From NCBI RefSeq assembly GCF_964340395.1, contig NC_135553.1, positions 6,347,501 through 6,411,500 on the forward strand: a DNA stretch of 64,000 nucleotides, read 5' to 3'. Made by a program: the position numbers and the translations under genes. Below the pieces are notes generated by a model. The model searched no databases. It was not told the DNA's origin and was given only the letters and a program-made list of their open reading frames with translations. Below, in pieces: positions 29,344 through 42,070 of the stretch (its first letter is position 1; every line of letters begins with the position of its first letter). Source of the DNA: Glandiceps talaboti (lineage: Eukaryota > Hemichordata > Enteropneusta > Spengelidae).

Positions 29344-31017
29344 GACAAAGTATTCATTTCGATACACTATTAAAACAATTTATTTTACTCCAGTGTAAAA
29401 AAAAAAATTTAACGGGAAATGTATCAGGTATATAATATATAGTCAGTAAAGTGGTGAATCGATATAATATAGCAAGAGTGACTATTACTAGAACGATTGC
29501 AGGCATAATATACTCGAAGCTTAGTCGGTATGGATAACCATCGTTCTATGTTTACCTCCAAGTCATGTCTTTGTTTTCTCATAGGAGTTCTATACCTATC
29601 TCCATTATACAGGTTGTTTTCTTCCCCAGTGAAACATCAGTAGTGCAAAATATACCAAACTTTATACGTCGACATTGTGCAAGATTCTAAAATGTACGGC
29701 TCACGGTATTACCTGTCTAGATGTTATTTCCTCGTTAGTTTTCGCAGCTTATATTTTGATTCCAAGCCCTAATTCTATCTTTCGCGCTACTTGGATATGT
29801 ATAATTCTGTTATTGTGTTAAAAAGTCTCTTGAAAATACGTGGTTTGTTCGTTATTCCATGACACGGCGATACAGCTATAATAGCACTTTTTGTTTGCTA
29901 ATTTTGTAGACAGGAAAGGCAGCGTAAAATACACCACAACTCTTCGTCATTTCCTTTCTGATATCAATCTATGCATTTGCAGACCAATGTGCGTAATGTC
30001 CGTTACTGTGGAACGTTACGTAGTTAGGTGTCGCCTTACGTCAGAGTTAAAGTATTCCCTCGGATCTTTTAACAAATACCTACATTTTACAGATTGAATA
30101 TTCCATGTCAACACGTTAACGTAAAATCGTGCATCTATTGTTACTAGTTTTGATCTAGTTAAAAGCCGCTGAGAGACGTGATACCAAGTCTCGCTTTTAC
30201 TATACAAGGCATTTTGTATTTGACCAAAACAGAATTAAATTAGTAGAGCAGACGATGTGGCGTGATGTGGCATGCAAACCATATGCTGTGTTGATAAATG
30301 GATAATGGGTAGCCAGACGTCTATTTCAGTATGCACAGTATATAATGTATTCACAAGGACTATATTGTAACGGTCATTTAGACGCGATGGAGTGTGATGA
30401 ACCATAAAAACAGGTAAACTCACCTGACTAAATGCAATGCTTGCGTATAACGCCTCGTATATGTAATCAATAGGGTCATATAAACCGGTTTGAGTCATGG
30501 CCATTAGGATTACCTTAACTTCGTTTATTATCAAAGCTTTTAGCCATTGTTTATATCGTCTAATATCACATTCTAACTACATGTACGATAGTAACCTTTT
30601 GGGCAGACATAAAGCCTTTTTTTAAAAGCACTATCAAACTTAAGAGTGAGCATAGACTGGTTTATAGTATGAAACACGGTAGGTAGTCAAATGTGTATTA
30701 TCAGAGTCACAGACAAGTCTGGTATTATACACTGAGTAAGTTTTGAATTCATTGTATAAGACCAAAAAAAGAATTGCATCACTTAAATACCCTCGCGTCG
30801 GTCTTTTTTTCATGTTTTTCCAGCCCATGCAGTCTGCAGATCCAGGGGAAAACACAAAAATAACCCTCCCTACTTCAGTGAAGACACCTGCAGAGCCAAT
30901 CATGAACAAGCAAATGACATCTGCCCCGCATACACACTTGCTCTAAAGTTAGTAAATAAAAAGAACAGTAACTACCATAAATAGTAGTATGGGTGACAGG
31001 TTTGTTGAGAATTAAAA
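29344..31017. other. Non-coding stretch, nothing recognised
   Basis: Only frames below 100 codons without recognisable similarity. Confidence 0.5.
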
Positions 31018-31182
31018 ACAAAATTCGCGTCGTCGCACCAGACTGTCCCGACCAGAAACAGTTCTTTTTTTTGCCTAAACTATGTTGAAATCACTGTCGT
31101 AAACTATGTTGGAATCATTGTCGTAAACTGTGTTGGAATCATCGTCGTAAACCACGGGCCTCTTTACGGCACTGTCCAACAC
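31018..31182 (+). mobile_element. Copy of the CTCTTTTACGGCACCGTCC repeat, with internal 24-bp tandem
   Basis: Ends with CCTCTTTACGGCACTGTCCAA, shared with 39635-39660 and, inverted, 63105-63130. Inside are three and a third copies of a 24-bp unit TAAACTATGTTGGAATCA... (31079-31150), absent from the other copies. Confidence 0.65.
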
Positions 31183-31529
31183 GCAGAGTATTGTAATACG
31201 AACGTAGATAACAACAATATATAACATGCCTGTCAATGAAGTCTGGCAATAAACACTCTCTTATTATGGTGTACAAATAGCTTGCATCATAAATACCATT
31301 TTATATTGGACAATGAAATACCGTACTATTTGTTATCACATGATGTCTTCGTCTTTTACTGTCCATCATTGATGTACAACAGTACTTTGTATCACAGACA
31401 ATAGATACACGTGTCAGAGGTCAAAATTGCAATTATATAGGATTTTGTCAAGCAGTGTCACTGTAAAAGATGGACTGGTATTTATATTTTTATATGTAAA
31501 CCATCCAATAGGCATTGCCCAATAACAGA

Positions 31530-31712
31530 AGGAAGGTAGGATGAAACCGGAGTACCCGGGAAAACCTGCGTTGTTCGGTAAAGTCAAACTGAACGACATG
31601 TCTTTGTTACAGCGTGGTAAATTTAATCAAACCCAGAATGGATTTGAACCCCCGACCGCAGTGGGAAGAGGCAAGTGGTTTAACTACTCGGCCACCGACA
31701 ACCTAGTCTGGA
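31530..31712 (-). mobile_element. tRNA-derived SINE
   Basis: On the minus strand the head (about 31712-31634) has a Ser/Leu-type A box GTGGCCGAGTAGTTAA and a B box GGGGTTCAAATCC, the internal RNA polymerase III promoter. A body follows with GTTTTCCCGGGTACTCCGGT (near 31565-31545). I recognise that combination from marine-invertebrate tRNA-headed SINEs, though I cannot name the family. The A box has lost a consensus base, so activity is doubtful. Confidence 0.75.
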
Positions 31713-33745
31713 TGACCAGCGTTAGTGATGAAAAAGAAATTTAACAGAATCTCAAACCAATTTTCAGAAGATACGAAATGCAAATATCGTGTTCCGGTGT
31801 TATTGATGTTGCAACATTTGATTGACGAGTAGTTGATATGTGACTGTTCGTATAGGTTGCCATCTACTTGCAGTAAAAAGTAACATCGCATCTACAAATA
31901 TCCTTCGATTCAATGATAGTAGACTTATAATGGAAAGAGCACGGGTCCCCTTTTATCGAATATTCGTGGTAGTAGAAACGGAAAACTATACATTTATGTT
32001 GTCGTCATGGCAACTCAAATATGCATCTGTAGCAAGCGTGACAGTTTACAACATATGGTATAGAGTCGAATTCACTTTTACATGCCAATCATGTGAGAGC
32101 TTTTCTGTAAAAATGTGTTTGTTACATTTCAATTGCATGATGCGTGATGTTCAACCGTGAATGACCAAATAGATATAGTACAAATGAATGACAAAAGCTA
32201 CCGTGAATTCAACATGCTGAAGTGGTTGCTAAGTAACAATGCACGGACTTTTCGTTTTTCGTGTTTCAAGTCGTCCTCTGTGAAGACAGCAAGAAGGGTT
32301 TAAAACAATGTTGATAAGCTGATCATACCGTTCAATTCATTTCATGGGGTTTTACAACTACAATCGAAGCGTGGATCAGCACGTTCCCCTAAAAACCACA
32401 AAACGCGCGATATCATTTTAATTAAAGCAAAATAACATCACTTCACGCTTACATCCTCGACACCCTTTCACTTTTATAGACTACTTGTCTGGTACATCAG
32501 TACGTATAGGATGGGAATATACTAAATTAGGTCTGCGGAATTGACGACAAGTTAATCGGGCACACACTTGCGTGCTAAAGTGATATGTTTGGGAGGACAA
32601 CATGTTTGGCAGTTAGTTTTAATGTCATAACTGTCTGAATGTAGGAATAAAATGTTGTATCTGTTTAAACGTCTAGGCTGTTTAAAATGCGGTAAATAAT
32701 CATCACCGTTGATATACGGTATATTCTTAAGTGACCACTTTTCCAACAGATAATACATATGAGCATTATTGTTACATGTAAAAGGAAATTTGACTTGACG
32801 CGCGTTCATTTGTTTGAACATACAATGGCGTACTTCAAGAGAAGTTGTTAATATACGACATCCATCATAACATGACCGACTACCATTGCGAGAGATACAA
32901 CGGTAAATAATAGTAACACGTTCCGAGACACACGGTGTAGTGAAACCTTATTAATTACACTTTATAGACAGAGCCTGAGATGTCCATGATGATGGCGACA
33001 CAAGAGTGGTTTAGGTTTTAATCAATATATGTATAGTGGTGCAATATCGAGCATACGGGATGATACCCTATCCTCACCTCACCCCACGCCACCCCGCCCT
33101 AGCCGTGCGAACTTCTCCAACAGTTGTTGACGTGTAATGATTTCATCTTTGGAGGTCAACAAACCCCGTCCATGGATTATATCTGATAATACGTTCTGTG
33201 CACAGTCCAGTATCTATGCCAGCTGTACCTATTCTCTGCAACCAGCTTTATATAAATAAAACAACACAGCTCATAAATATTACAAATGCAGTTGTACATT
33301 ATTCTTCTGTACATGTATCACGTACTGATTCGAGACAAACAACCCTTCCTTAACTCACTGTTCTCATGAAAACGTAAATTCTAAGGTTTTAAATGCCACT
33401 TTGATCTGATGACCTACCTAAACGCTATATTGGATCAATCTCATTACGATGTAACATACACCTTGACATTTTCTCTTCTGAATTTCACTAAGGTGTGCAA
33501 ATTGAAGTTCAATTGTGGATTAGCTTTCTGATGTTGAAAACCTTCAATTTATGAGCTCTTGTCTTTTCCTATGAATCTATGATAAAGTGGGTAAGCGTTG
33601 ATCATGTAATATTTACTGTCAGCTGCATGTACAGAGACTTTAATACTTGTATTAATCCTAATGCTCCTTCCTTGCGGATTACGGAAAGAAGATGACGCTT
33701 TTGGAACGTGTAAGAATATTAACTTGTTGGCCGCAGATGAATGTT

Positions 33746-33746
<1 letters not shown>
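31713..33746. other. Non-coding stretch, nothing recognised
   Basis: A 106-codon plus frame (31840-32160) and an 89-codon minus frame (32552-32821) show no recognisable domain. Confidence 0.45.
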
Positions 33747-33810
<64 letters not shown>

Positions 33811-33823
33811 TATCATTATCATT

Positions 33824-33870
<47 letters not shown>

Positions 33871-33877
33871 TATCATT

Positions 33878-33923
<46 letters not shown>

Positions 33924-33994
33924 ACAACAACAACACCATCACCACCACCACCACCACCACCACCACCACCACCATCATCACCATCACCATCACC

Positions 33995-34025
<31 letters not shown>
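33747..34025. repeat. (ATC)n triplet microsatellite with CAA and CAC sub-blocks
   Basis: Mostly CAT/ATC triplets with TAT interruptions, then CAA, CAC and mixed CAT/CAC. All frames are open, giving poly-His, poly-Ile, poly-Ser, poly-Asp and poly-Met. That frame-independent openness marks it as simple sequence, not protein. Confidence 0.97.
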
Positions 34026-35383
34026 CTGACGTTAACTGTTGTGACGTAGGATGTATCTAAATTCAGCCTAGCCACGCTACTGGTACCGGTGATTGAATGC
34101 AGTTGCAATCGCCGACGATGTTTTAGATTCCGTCACGTATACAAAACATATTGTTAGCAGATTTAACAGCTACGACACTGCTTCCGAACAAAACTACAGA
34201 CAAATGCAATCAATCGTATTACACGTGGATATTTAACAATTTGGTCATAAAAGTGTTAGCTTCAAAAAAAGCCAGAACACTTATGTTTCAGTTTGTAGTT
34301 TAGTGTAACTATCTAGTTTCCATATATATTGTTTTCAACAGTTATGGCTTCTCTCTTCTCGTTTTTTTCTCTCTCCCGAATACATACAAAATTATTAAAC
34401 TCCTGACGTTTCGTAATACTTATTGAACACTGTCACGCTATACCAGATAGTATGCGTGGTTCATATGCAAGTCATTATATTTATGTTTGCTAGCATAAAA
34501 CTAAAAGAAAAACTGTCTCGTCATGCCATATTTTTGTTAACCGAGGCTTTATAAGCGACGACTGTGTAAGCCCATATATCTGTACGTACCTTTCAGACAC
34601 AGCGTGGCATTCATCGTCCAATGTACTGTTTTAACTTCCTTTGGCGGACAATACACTGCTATCGGTAGTCTACATAGAAATCTGAGTCATATATTCTAGA
34701 GCGCTGATCGGAAGATAGAGCATGTGCGTTAACTGGCGAACTAGCCACAAATTAACATGCTGGCGTTGTACGAACAATCTCTTCAACCAACTGAACGGAA
34801 CAAACCAACAAATGGGGGATCGGAGACAAAACCAAATTATTTTGCACTGAAAATGTTCATATTCAGAACAGAAGGAAATAGAGGCGTTTTCGATTTCCCC
34901 TTGTAGCCTTAATTTTCACTGTTTGAATAAATCTTACTAGATCAGAAGTTGATTTCGACTATGAGATTGACAGATATCCCACCCACCCCTTACTTTGAAA
35001 TGGAGGCGTCCTGAGAAAGACAAGACTTGTACGCTTTTACACTGCATGCTATTAGAACAGTAAAACATTATTAGTTCAAGTTTTCGCTAAGGTTTCATTA
35101 AATCCAGCAACATTGAGCAGACAGATTCAATCTGTTATTTAAATTAGTCTTGAAAACGTGCATAATTTACAACAATTCTTTAACGTTACCGCAATAACGT
35201 CCATCTTTAGGGATTTTAAAAACAATTACTTGTATACGCATTTTACACAAGTGGTGGCTCTTCTCATTTTAGCACAGCTTTCGCACGGCTATGGACACGG
35301 TAAAGGCTAAAGCGTCTATCTGTCTATGTGTCTGTTTGTATGAATGTGGTCTCTATACATGTATGTACATCACGTGACATCGA
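34026..35383. other. Non-coding stretch, nothing recognised
   Basis: AT-rich, no supported frame. Confidence 0.5.
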
Positions 35384-35407
35384 TTTTTTTTTTTTTTGGG
35401 GGGGGGG
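35384..35407. repeat. Poly-T / poly-G junction
   Basis: About 14 T followed by about 10 G. Confidence 0.95.
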
Positions 35408-36128
35408 CGATGTTACTTATGGTGTCTAGTTGGTGAATTGTTCGAATGAAAATTATCGTACTATTTGCACAAAAATAACATTTTGATGGGTTTGCAAGTG
35501 AATGCATTCCAGAATGAATGCAGTTGTGCACGGTTATGGCAACCTTGCGCATAGCAAAATCCAAACGCTAGTGTTCTTTACAAGGATAACAAAATTGATG
35601 GGTAAACAAGTGTATGAGCACTCGATCCAAAATATTTCTTTTTTAAAATGATTTTAATGTAGTCAGTTATGCTACATTGGCGCACTGATTTCTGAGCCTC
35701 CGATTTATTGTAAATGAATGTTATCCGATTCATCTGAGCAGGAAGGATATTGTTTGATGTATGGACAAGGTCTACGTTGCTACTTGTAGAGGGAATGTGA
35801 CAGATGATAAAACTCTACAACATAGAAATGTAAACAGATAATGCCAAATACAAGAATGGGGTAAATATCTTCAATTAGAAGTTTTGCTTGCAATGCTAGA
35901 GGACGCCAAATAAACGGACGTATTACTATTTTTTTGCTCAAAAAATATATTACATTGTATATGTCATCCACGCGTACATTCCAAACAGTTTTCACTGGTC
36001 TTAAAGACTCAAAGACCGCAATTCAGAAACTGCTCTTTTCTTATCAGAGGTTAATGTAAACGTGTTTCGTTCAAAATTATATCACCTTTAAGCCAGTTTC
36101 AAGTGTCGTCTGCAACTTTAATATTACT

Positions 36129-36217
36129 CGACGTATCATCATCGCAAACCACGACCAGAGCTATTTCAGGGTAAGGCGGAAGAAATAACAGCTCTGGTTT
36201 GCGAGAATGTCGACGTA
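36129..36217. mobile_element. Palindromic relic of the CTCTTTTACGG repeat family
   Basis: An imperfect palindrome. CGACGTA, CGCAAACC, CAGAGCT and ATTTC on the left are mirrored by GAAAT, AGCTCTG, GGTTTGCG and TCGACGTA on the right. The right arm matches 39687-39716 (GAAGAAATANCAG, TTGCGAGAAT). It seems to be an end-to-end copy lacking the interior. Confidence 0.6.
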
Positions 36218-36844
36218 TGCAAGTATGTCACATATAGAACTTTGTGAGAATGATAGGTGAACAATAGCATATCTCGTCCCATTCCACTCGGCGACGAATT
36301 ACAGACCTGCGTATGCAATGTCTTGCAAAATACCTCGGAATTTCTGAGTTCGACAGAAACAAACATGCTGACTAGATGATAACACATTTTATGAAGATAC
36401 ACAGACCATAGGAAGACGGTGTACGGAGAGTACACCACAGTTTATATAACATGTCTACTGATGAAGTCCAGATGCCTATTTTATGCAACGTTTATTAGTG
36501 AATGCATGTATCGTAGTGTATCTCACAATTGATAAGTCTCTGTATGCTTAACAAGTAGTTTCACGACATGTTGATAAACATTGCATCTTCTGTTTCAGCA
36601 AAATATAGCTACCAAACCACGTCTTTCAGTAACGAGACAAAAATGCAAATATACTTATTTTTAGAATGTGTGAAATATGTGAAAAGACGAAGGACGAACG
36701 CGTTGCTTAGATCGGGAATTTCATAGAGGGAAGTCACAAGTTGAATGTAGCAGGTGTCATGTCATCACGATGAGTCACGTGATCAATAGGACATACCATC
36801 CTGACATCCGTTATATATGAAATACGATAAATAGTTGTACCGCA

Positions 36845-37054
36845 ATGCATCACAATTGCCGTGGAAGAAAACTACGGTTATTCACGGAGAGTGAACTAAT
36901 GCCCGCCATCAACCATATAATGTCCACACGAAATATCAAGCCACAGGAAATTGGGTTTGCAGAATGGCCTACCAAACTAATAACTCACAATCCAGAAACA
37001 TCGTCCTATTTAAAAGATGACAATGTCTGCATCGATCGAACAAAACCAATGTGA
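36845..37054 (+). CDS. Unrecognised 69-codon open frame
   Basis: A non-repetitive frame of ordinary amino-acid composition, starting ATG and ending TGA. I do not recognise any domain. It could be an exon, a decayed transposon fragment or chance; a frame this long is expected by chance in 64 kb. Confidence 0.08.
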   Translation: MHHNCRGRKLRLFTESELMPAINHIMSTRNIKPQEIGFAEWPTKLITHNPETSSYLKDDNVCIDRTKPM

Positions 37055-37095
37055 GAGAAGTATGGGTTGTTTTAAATCATTGGTATTAGTGAAAT

Positions 37096-37425
37096 CATTC
37101 AAGTGTCTACACCAAGCTTTCTTTTTATACCTTGACCCTTGACCTTGACCGCCATCTTCAAGATCAAATAGTAAATTTCTCAGTTGTTCATGATGTTTGT
37201 ATATACAATTCAAGTCTCTGTACTTGTATTTATAGACCTAAGCTTTCAAAATGGAAACTAAAGCTTTGATCTTGACCTTCATCTTTAAGGTCAAATAATA
37301 AATTGTTCTTTAACTTCGGAAGTTTCACACCAAGAGACACCATTCAAATGTGTAGACCAACATTGTTAGAGGTAAGCTTACGAGACTTTTGACCTTGACC
37401 TTCATCTTCAAAGTCAAATTATGTT
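37096..37425 (+). repeat. Three diverged 110-135-bp units with TGACCTTGACC core
   Basis: Each unit runs ATTCAAGTGTCT-like start, an AGCTT segment, TTGACCTTGACC and ATCTTCAAGGTCAAAT. Starts lie near 37096, 37208 and 37341. About 250 bp downstream an ACAG array begins, the same order seen at 6.3-6.9 kb and 44.0-44.4 kb. Confidence 0.7.
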
Positions 37426-37675
37426 TAAGTTTAAATTTGCACAATTATGTCATCTATGATGGTTATTTCTGCTTTTCCCACCATTTGCTCAATATTTTTT
37501 TCAGTCTGGGAAAAACAGCCCGGGGAAAGATTGCAATATATCGACCGCCATTTTTATTTGGCCCTATGAAGAAAAATGTAACGACATTTAAAAAGCACTT
37601 AATATACATAACATAAAACTTTATTATGGGTTTATCTGTAGTTGTCCTGTAATTCATGTTGATTAATGAGTAAAC

Positions 37676-37780
37676 AGACATACAGACAGACAGGCAGGCA
37701 GACAGACAGACACACACACACACACACACAGACACACACTCATAGAAGGAGCTAGCGACAGAGATACAGACAGACAGACA

Positions 37781-37818
<38 letters not shown>

Positions 37819-37820
37819 TA
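37676..37820. repeat. ACAG/CA compound microsatellite
   Basis: ACAG, GGCA, CA and ACAG blocks broken by a unique 25-bp spacer near 37741-37765. Confidence 0.95.
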
Positions 37821-38064
37821 ACAAATAAATGTATTCATCAGCTAAATTTACCCAATTATGGTACATGCCCCTTTTCAACAACCCAACATCTTCATGTGTA
37901 TTACGGTGACAACACATTAACAGTTCCGGAAATGAAAATAAACTTACAACGTTACTCAAGTTTTGTTTGCTATGACTGCCCATATATGGGACTCAGTAAC
38001 AGGATCGTTGTTAAAGTGTGGCCATATGGATGAGGGTGATTTGGTATTTAATTTGTATTTCTAA

Positions 38065-38311
38065 TTCATAAAACAAGTTTATCATGGCTTCCTACTTGAA
38101 ACAGCATTGACCAAGTATATGTATGTTTGTTTGTTTGTAACTCGTTACACTAAAAAGTCTGTAAAAAGTTTGTTACTGTACGTACAATATAACAAACGTT
38201 TTATACATTGATTAATCTTTTGCACTTTATAGAGTTACAAACAAGGACTTGGTATATGTTATTTTACATTGATTTTTCAAGTAGGAAGCCATGATGAAAT
38301 AGTTTTATGAA
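38065..38311. mobile_element. Non-autonomous TIR element, about 247 bp
   Basis: The left arm TTCATAAAAC...ATCATGGCTTCCTACTTGAA (38065-38100) continuing to GTTTGTAACTC (about 38143) pairs with the right arm GAGTTACAAAC...TTCAAGTAGGAAGCCATGAT (38231-38294) ending GTTTTATGAA. Arms are about 70 bp, there is no coding sequence, and the target duplication is unclear. A CTGT array starts 12 bp past the right end. A partial second copy is at 3393-3520. Confidence 0.75.
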
Positions 38312-38322
38312 GAAAAAAACAG

Positions 38323-38565
<243 letters not shown>

Positions 38566-39611
38566 TGTTATTGGCCATCTAGTTCGTCTCACATTCTATT
38601 GTGAGTGTGTATGGTACATGTGGTAGTAGGTGACACAACACGTCGTGTTGTACACAGACTAGGGAAACATAAAAGATAGATAAAATTGCGGGTATATTCA
38701 AATCCTTTCATACTGATAGGAGTACATCTTTCAAACATCGAAACAGTTTGGATACAAATTATCACCACAGACTTTAATTTGTCAAATTTTGTTTTAGAAA
38801 TACAACATGTAATGAACAAGGCTAATAACAAGATATATATTATATAGATAAATGCCTCGACTGTATGACATATATTAAACAAACGGTGTCGTGACGTGCG
38901 GCATTCTTATGAAGTTTCGTTTCTTGTCTCGGGCTTTTGCGATGTTTTACTCAGTTGAAATAAACAAAGGCTTATGTTTAGAACTGACATTTTCAAATAG
39001 CTGAAAAAGCACCTGAGCCATTTTCCCATTGAACCACAAACTCAGTAATCAAAGTAATAGATTCCTAGCATTACATTTGGCAATTATATTAGGAAACTCT
39101 TCATATTATGTCCTGTAGAGTGCGCTCTATACAGTATTCGTCATGTACGTTGAAATTACAACTTTACACGCGGGGTATGGCCATCACGGATTAGTATTTT
39201 CATCCAATATGGTTGCCTTTAATTAAATTCAATTAGTTTTTTGTGTGTGTTTATTTATGTGGCATAGTCTTATAGGAATATATCAACGTTATCATGTTAT
39301 AAATTGGGGTTTTGTCAAATTACAAAACGTGTGAAAATTTAAACATTTTCTTAACGAACAGTCTGTAGGGTCCAACTCTGTGTACAAAACACACATACAT
39401 AATCCACTCTATAACTTATTTAGAATCTCACCAGAGTTTACACAGTGACTAAATATGCACAAAGATACTTGCAGACTGAGATTGCTTCTCTTTTCCAAAA
39501 TGATATCAAAATAATTTCATGTACGAATTCCTGGTGAGAGCTTTAGAATTCATCATATTTCAGTAGTTTGAAATAACATAAAGTGTATTTAGATATGAAA
39601 CGAAAGTAACC
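38566..39611. other. Non-coding stretch, nothing recognised
   Basis: A 97-codon minus frame (38589-38882) shows no recognisable domain. Confidence 0.5.
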
Positions 39612-39716
39612 TCTACGGCATCGTTGTAAAACAATAGCCTCTTTTACGGCACCGTCCAAGTCTTGATATTTTCGCAGTGTCGTGGAAGAAATACCAGTTC
39701 TGGATTGCGAGAATAA
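39612..39716 (+). mobile_element. Copy of the CTCTTTTACGGCACCGTCC repeat
   Basis: Contains GCCTCTTTTACGGCACCGTC, TTTTCGCAGTGTCG and GAAGAAATACCAG...TTGCGAGAAT in order. It is the clearest link between the 31-, 36- and 63-kb copies. Confidence 0.7.
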
Positions 39717-40406
39717 AATACCGTAAAGTTACAGACCGAGTCCGTTTTGTGACTGTCTGTGCTATTTTTTTTGTTGTTCTTGAAAAATGTTAACTGTACC
39801 GTCCGATAGCTTCTTTACTCAGCTTATAGGGTAACTGTAAAACTCTTGAATCACTCTTCACGACGATCACAGCACTTATGCTGGCCTCTATGAATACTGA
39901 AGATAACTCGTTGTTTGCTCATATATTAGCTCTCTCTCAGTACATTTTGCGGAATTAATCACCTTGATTTAGGCAAGATGAACTATCACGATAATTGAAG
40001 TGCATTCTGTCGTGTGCTTCTAGATACACGCAGACAAAGACTCGAGGGTTTAATAGGGAACAGTCTTTGCACCGCGGGATGTTTTGGTAGAGGGTCAGGG
40101 CCATTTGCATGACCTTCCAGGGACAGGTCAAAGGAAGGTCTAAAAGACAGAACGAATCCCACAAAGTGTCGGCCATCATTTAAAAATCTGGGCGTTTATA
40201 AAAATCACGCATCCCATTCATTTGTTTTAATATCTAGTTTAGATTTAGACGTTATTAAAGCTGTAATCTAACACTTTGGTTTAAGGGAACCTTCAGTATT
40301 TACAAGGGGGGTAGGGGAATTATAGGGGCAGACACTGAAGTGTATTATGATATCACCCTATTATCAAATTGCTGATGATAACCAATGTGATGAATTAATT
40401 GTCAGT

Positions 40407-40667
40407 TGTGGTGTGAGGAGAGGAGTGAGTCTCACAGGAGTAAAACGGGAACAGATGGGCAAGATACCACGGATAATGTTGTGGAGATGTTGACCTCGCT
40501 CCCGATGATCTCAAGAGTGTGCCAATCTAATCATTAGGAGTTGAGTTGTGGCCTTCAGCTCGGCAAATGAGATCCAAACACATGTATTTATTAAATGCAG
40601 TGCCTTCACACACATCCACATGGCGGTAGTAGTGGAAAATTATCCAATGCCTTTAAAACTTTCAACA
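40407..40667 (+). mobile_element. Candidate 5' LTR of a retrotransposon
   Basis: A segment of about 261 bp begins TGTGGTGTGAG and ends TTCAACA, the TG...CA form of retroviral-type LTRs, and is followed one base later by a primer-binding site. ATTAAA near 40590 could be a polyadenylation signal. No second LTR and no gag-pol frame follow, so this is a truncated or decayed copy. The start is chosen only from the TG rule. Confidence 0.5.
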
Positions 40668-40668
40668 T

Positions 40669-40686
40669 TGGTGGCAGCGGTGGGAT
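40669..40686 (+). other. Retrotransposon primer-binding site (tRNA-Leu)
   Basis: TGGTGGCAGCGGTGGGAT is complementary over 18 nt to the 3' end of a eukaryotic tRNA-Leu of the AAG/TAG type (ending ATCCCACCGCTGCCA plus CCA). Such a site primes minus-strand DNA synthesis and sits just inside a 5' LTR. Confidence 0.65.
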
Positions 40687-41705
40687 GAAGTCCTTACCAT
40701 TGCTTCTGAGACCTGTGTCCTTTTACATATTTGACAGCATTTAACTCATGCTTTGGATAGGAGGAGGGTCTTGTCTTAGAGAAAGAAAGTTGAGGGTGGG
40801 CTACTTTTTAGCATGACGGAGTTGTGGAGGGTCACATTTTATGCAACAAGCCGAGTCCCGGCCCTCCCCCTGTGATTATATTACTGAAAAGTCCCTAAAT
40901 GAGTTTAGTTTTTTTTCAAAACTTGATCGTCATTTCTCGTTTGCCTCAGACTAGAATGTTTACTGTCTCAACAAAAAAATATGCATTTCTTAAAAGCTAA
41001 TCTAGGATGAGAAATCCCTACTGACAATTCAGCTTGAGACAAAGTAGGCTTTTAGTCACACAGCTAAATTATTACAAAAACGTGTACTGCTGGCCTGCCC
41101 GTCTGTCTTCAAGACAGAACGGATGTAGTTCCTATGGCAACGTACGAGTTTTTGCCAATTTTGTCAATATGATGAAAACCGTACGCTAGAATTTACGCAA
41201 CTCGGGAAGGAAATGGTGTGTACGTTTTTAAAACAATCTCTTGGCAATAACCTAGCGTCCATGGTTCAGGGACTCCTAAAGTTAATTTGGATCATACACA
41301 CTATTCGGAGATGAGCCTACCTTTGTCATGCTGAGTTTCGTTAAATTTCAAATGATTGTCCTTTGTGCTAGGTATCAAAAGGGGTGGTGCCCAGTGCATA
41401 AAATAACAACATTGTCGGGGTTAGTTATTTTAGTAGTGAGTGTCACCACGGGTGATACTTCCACAGCATCACATAAAATCTCTAAATTAGACAGAAATGT
41501 GAATAAAACCGATCTATTTGTATCACTTACTACCCTAGGATATTCCTATTCTCTCTGTCTGCTGTGAGACATCGTCTTAGCAATCAGATATCATAATAAG
41601 CTTACAAAGTCTTTAGTGTACACTATACTGAACACTAACTAAATTGTATTAGTTTCCAAAACAAGTGGAGTATTATAGCCAGAAATCAATTAATTCATTT
41701 TAAAA
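40687..41705. other. Non-coding stretch after the primer-binding site
   Basis: A G-rich leader-like stretch (40740-40870) follows the primer-binding site, but no gag or pol frame is seen. Frames here are under 80 codons. Confidence 0.45.
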
Positions 41706-41735
41706 AGACAGACAGACAGACAGACAGACAGACAT

Positions 41736-41768
<33 letters not shown>

Positions 41769-41795
41769 TAGACAGACAGGCAGAAAAACAAACAA

Positions 41796-41890
<95 letters not shown>

Positions 41891-41999
41891 GGAAGTTAGG
41901 TAGATAGGGTGGGTGGGTGGGTGGGTGGGTGGGTGGGTGGTTGAATGGGTGGATGGGAGGGTGGATGGGTGGGTGGATGGATAGATGGACGTACGTACG

Positions 42000-42033
<34 letters not shown>

Positions 42034-42070
42034 TGTATGTATGTATGTATGTATGTATGTATGTATGTAT
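41706..42070. repeat. Compound GACA / GGGT / GGAT / GTAT microsatellite
   Basis: GACA (41706-41891, with an AAAC interruption), GGGT (41907-41941), a mixed GGAT/GGGT zone, then GTAT (42000-42070). Confidence 0.97.

Noticed and set aside
33661-34108. Long poly-His, poly-Ser, poly-Asp and poly-Ile frames
   Set aside because: All frames on both strands are open because the DNA is an ATC-type triplet repeat; no start context or flanking exon.
36460-36500. CTGATGAAGTCC near CAACGTT as a ribozyme relic
   Set aside because: No GAAAC element and no pairing helix.
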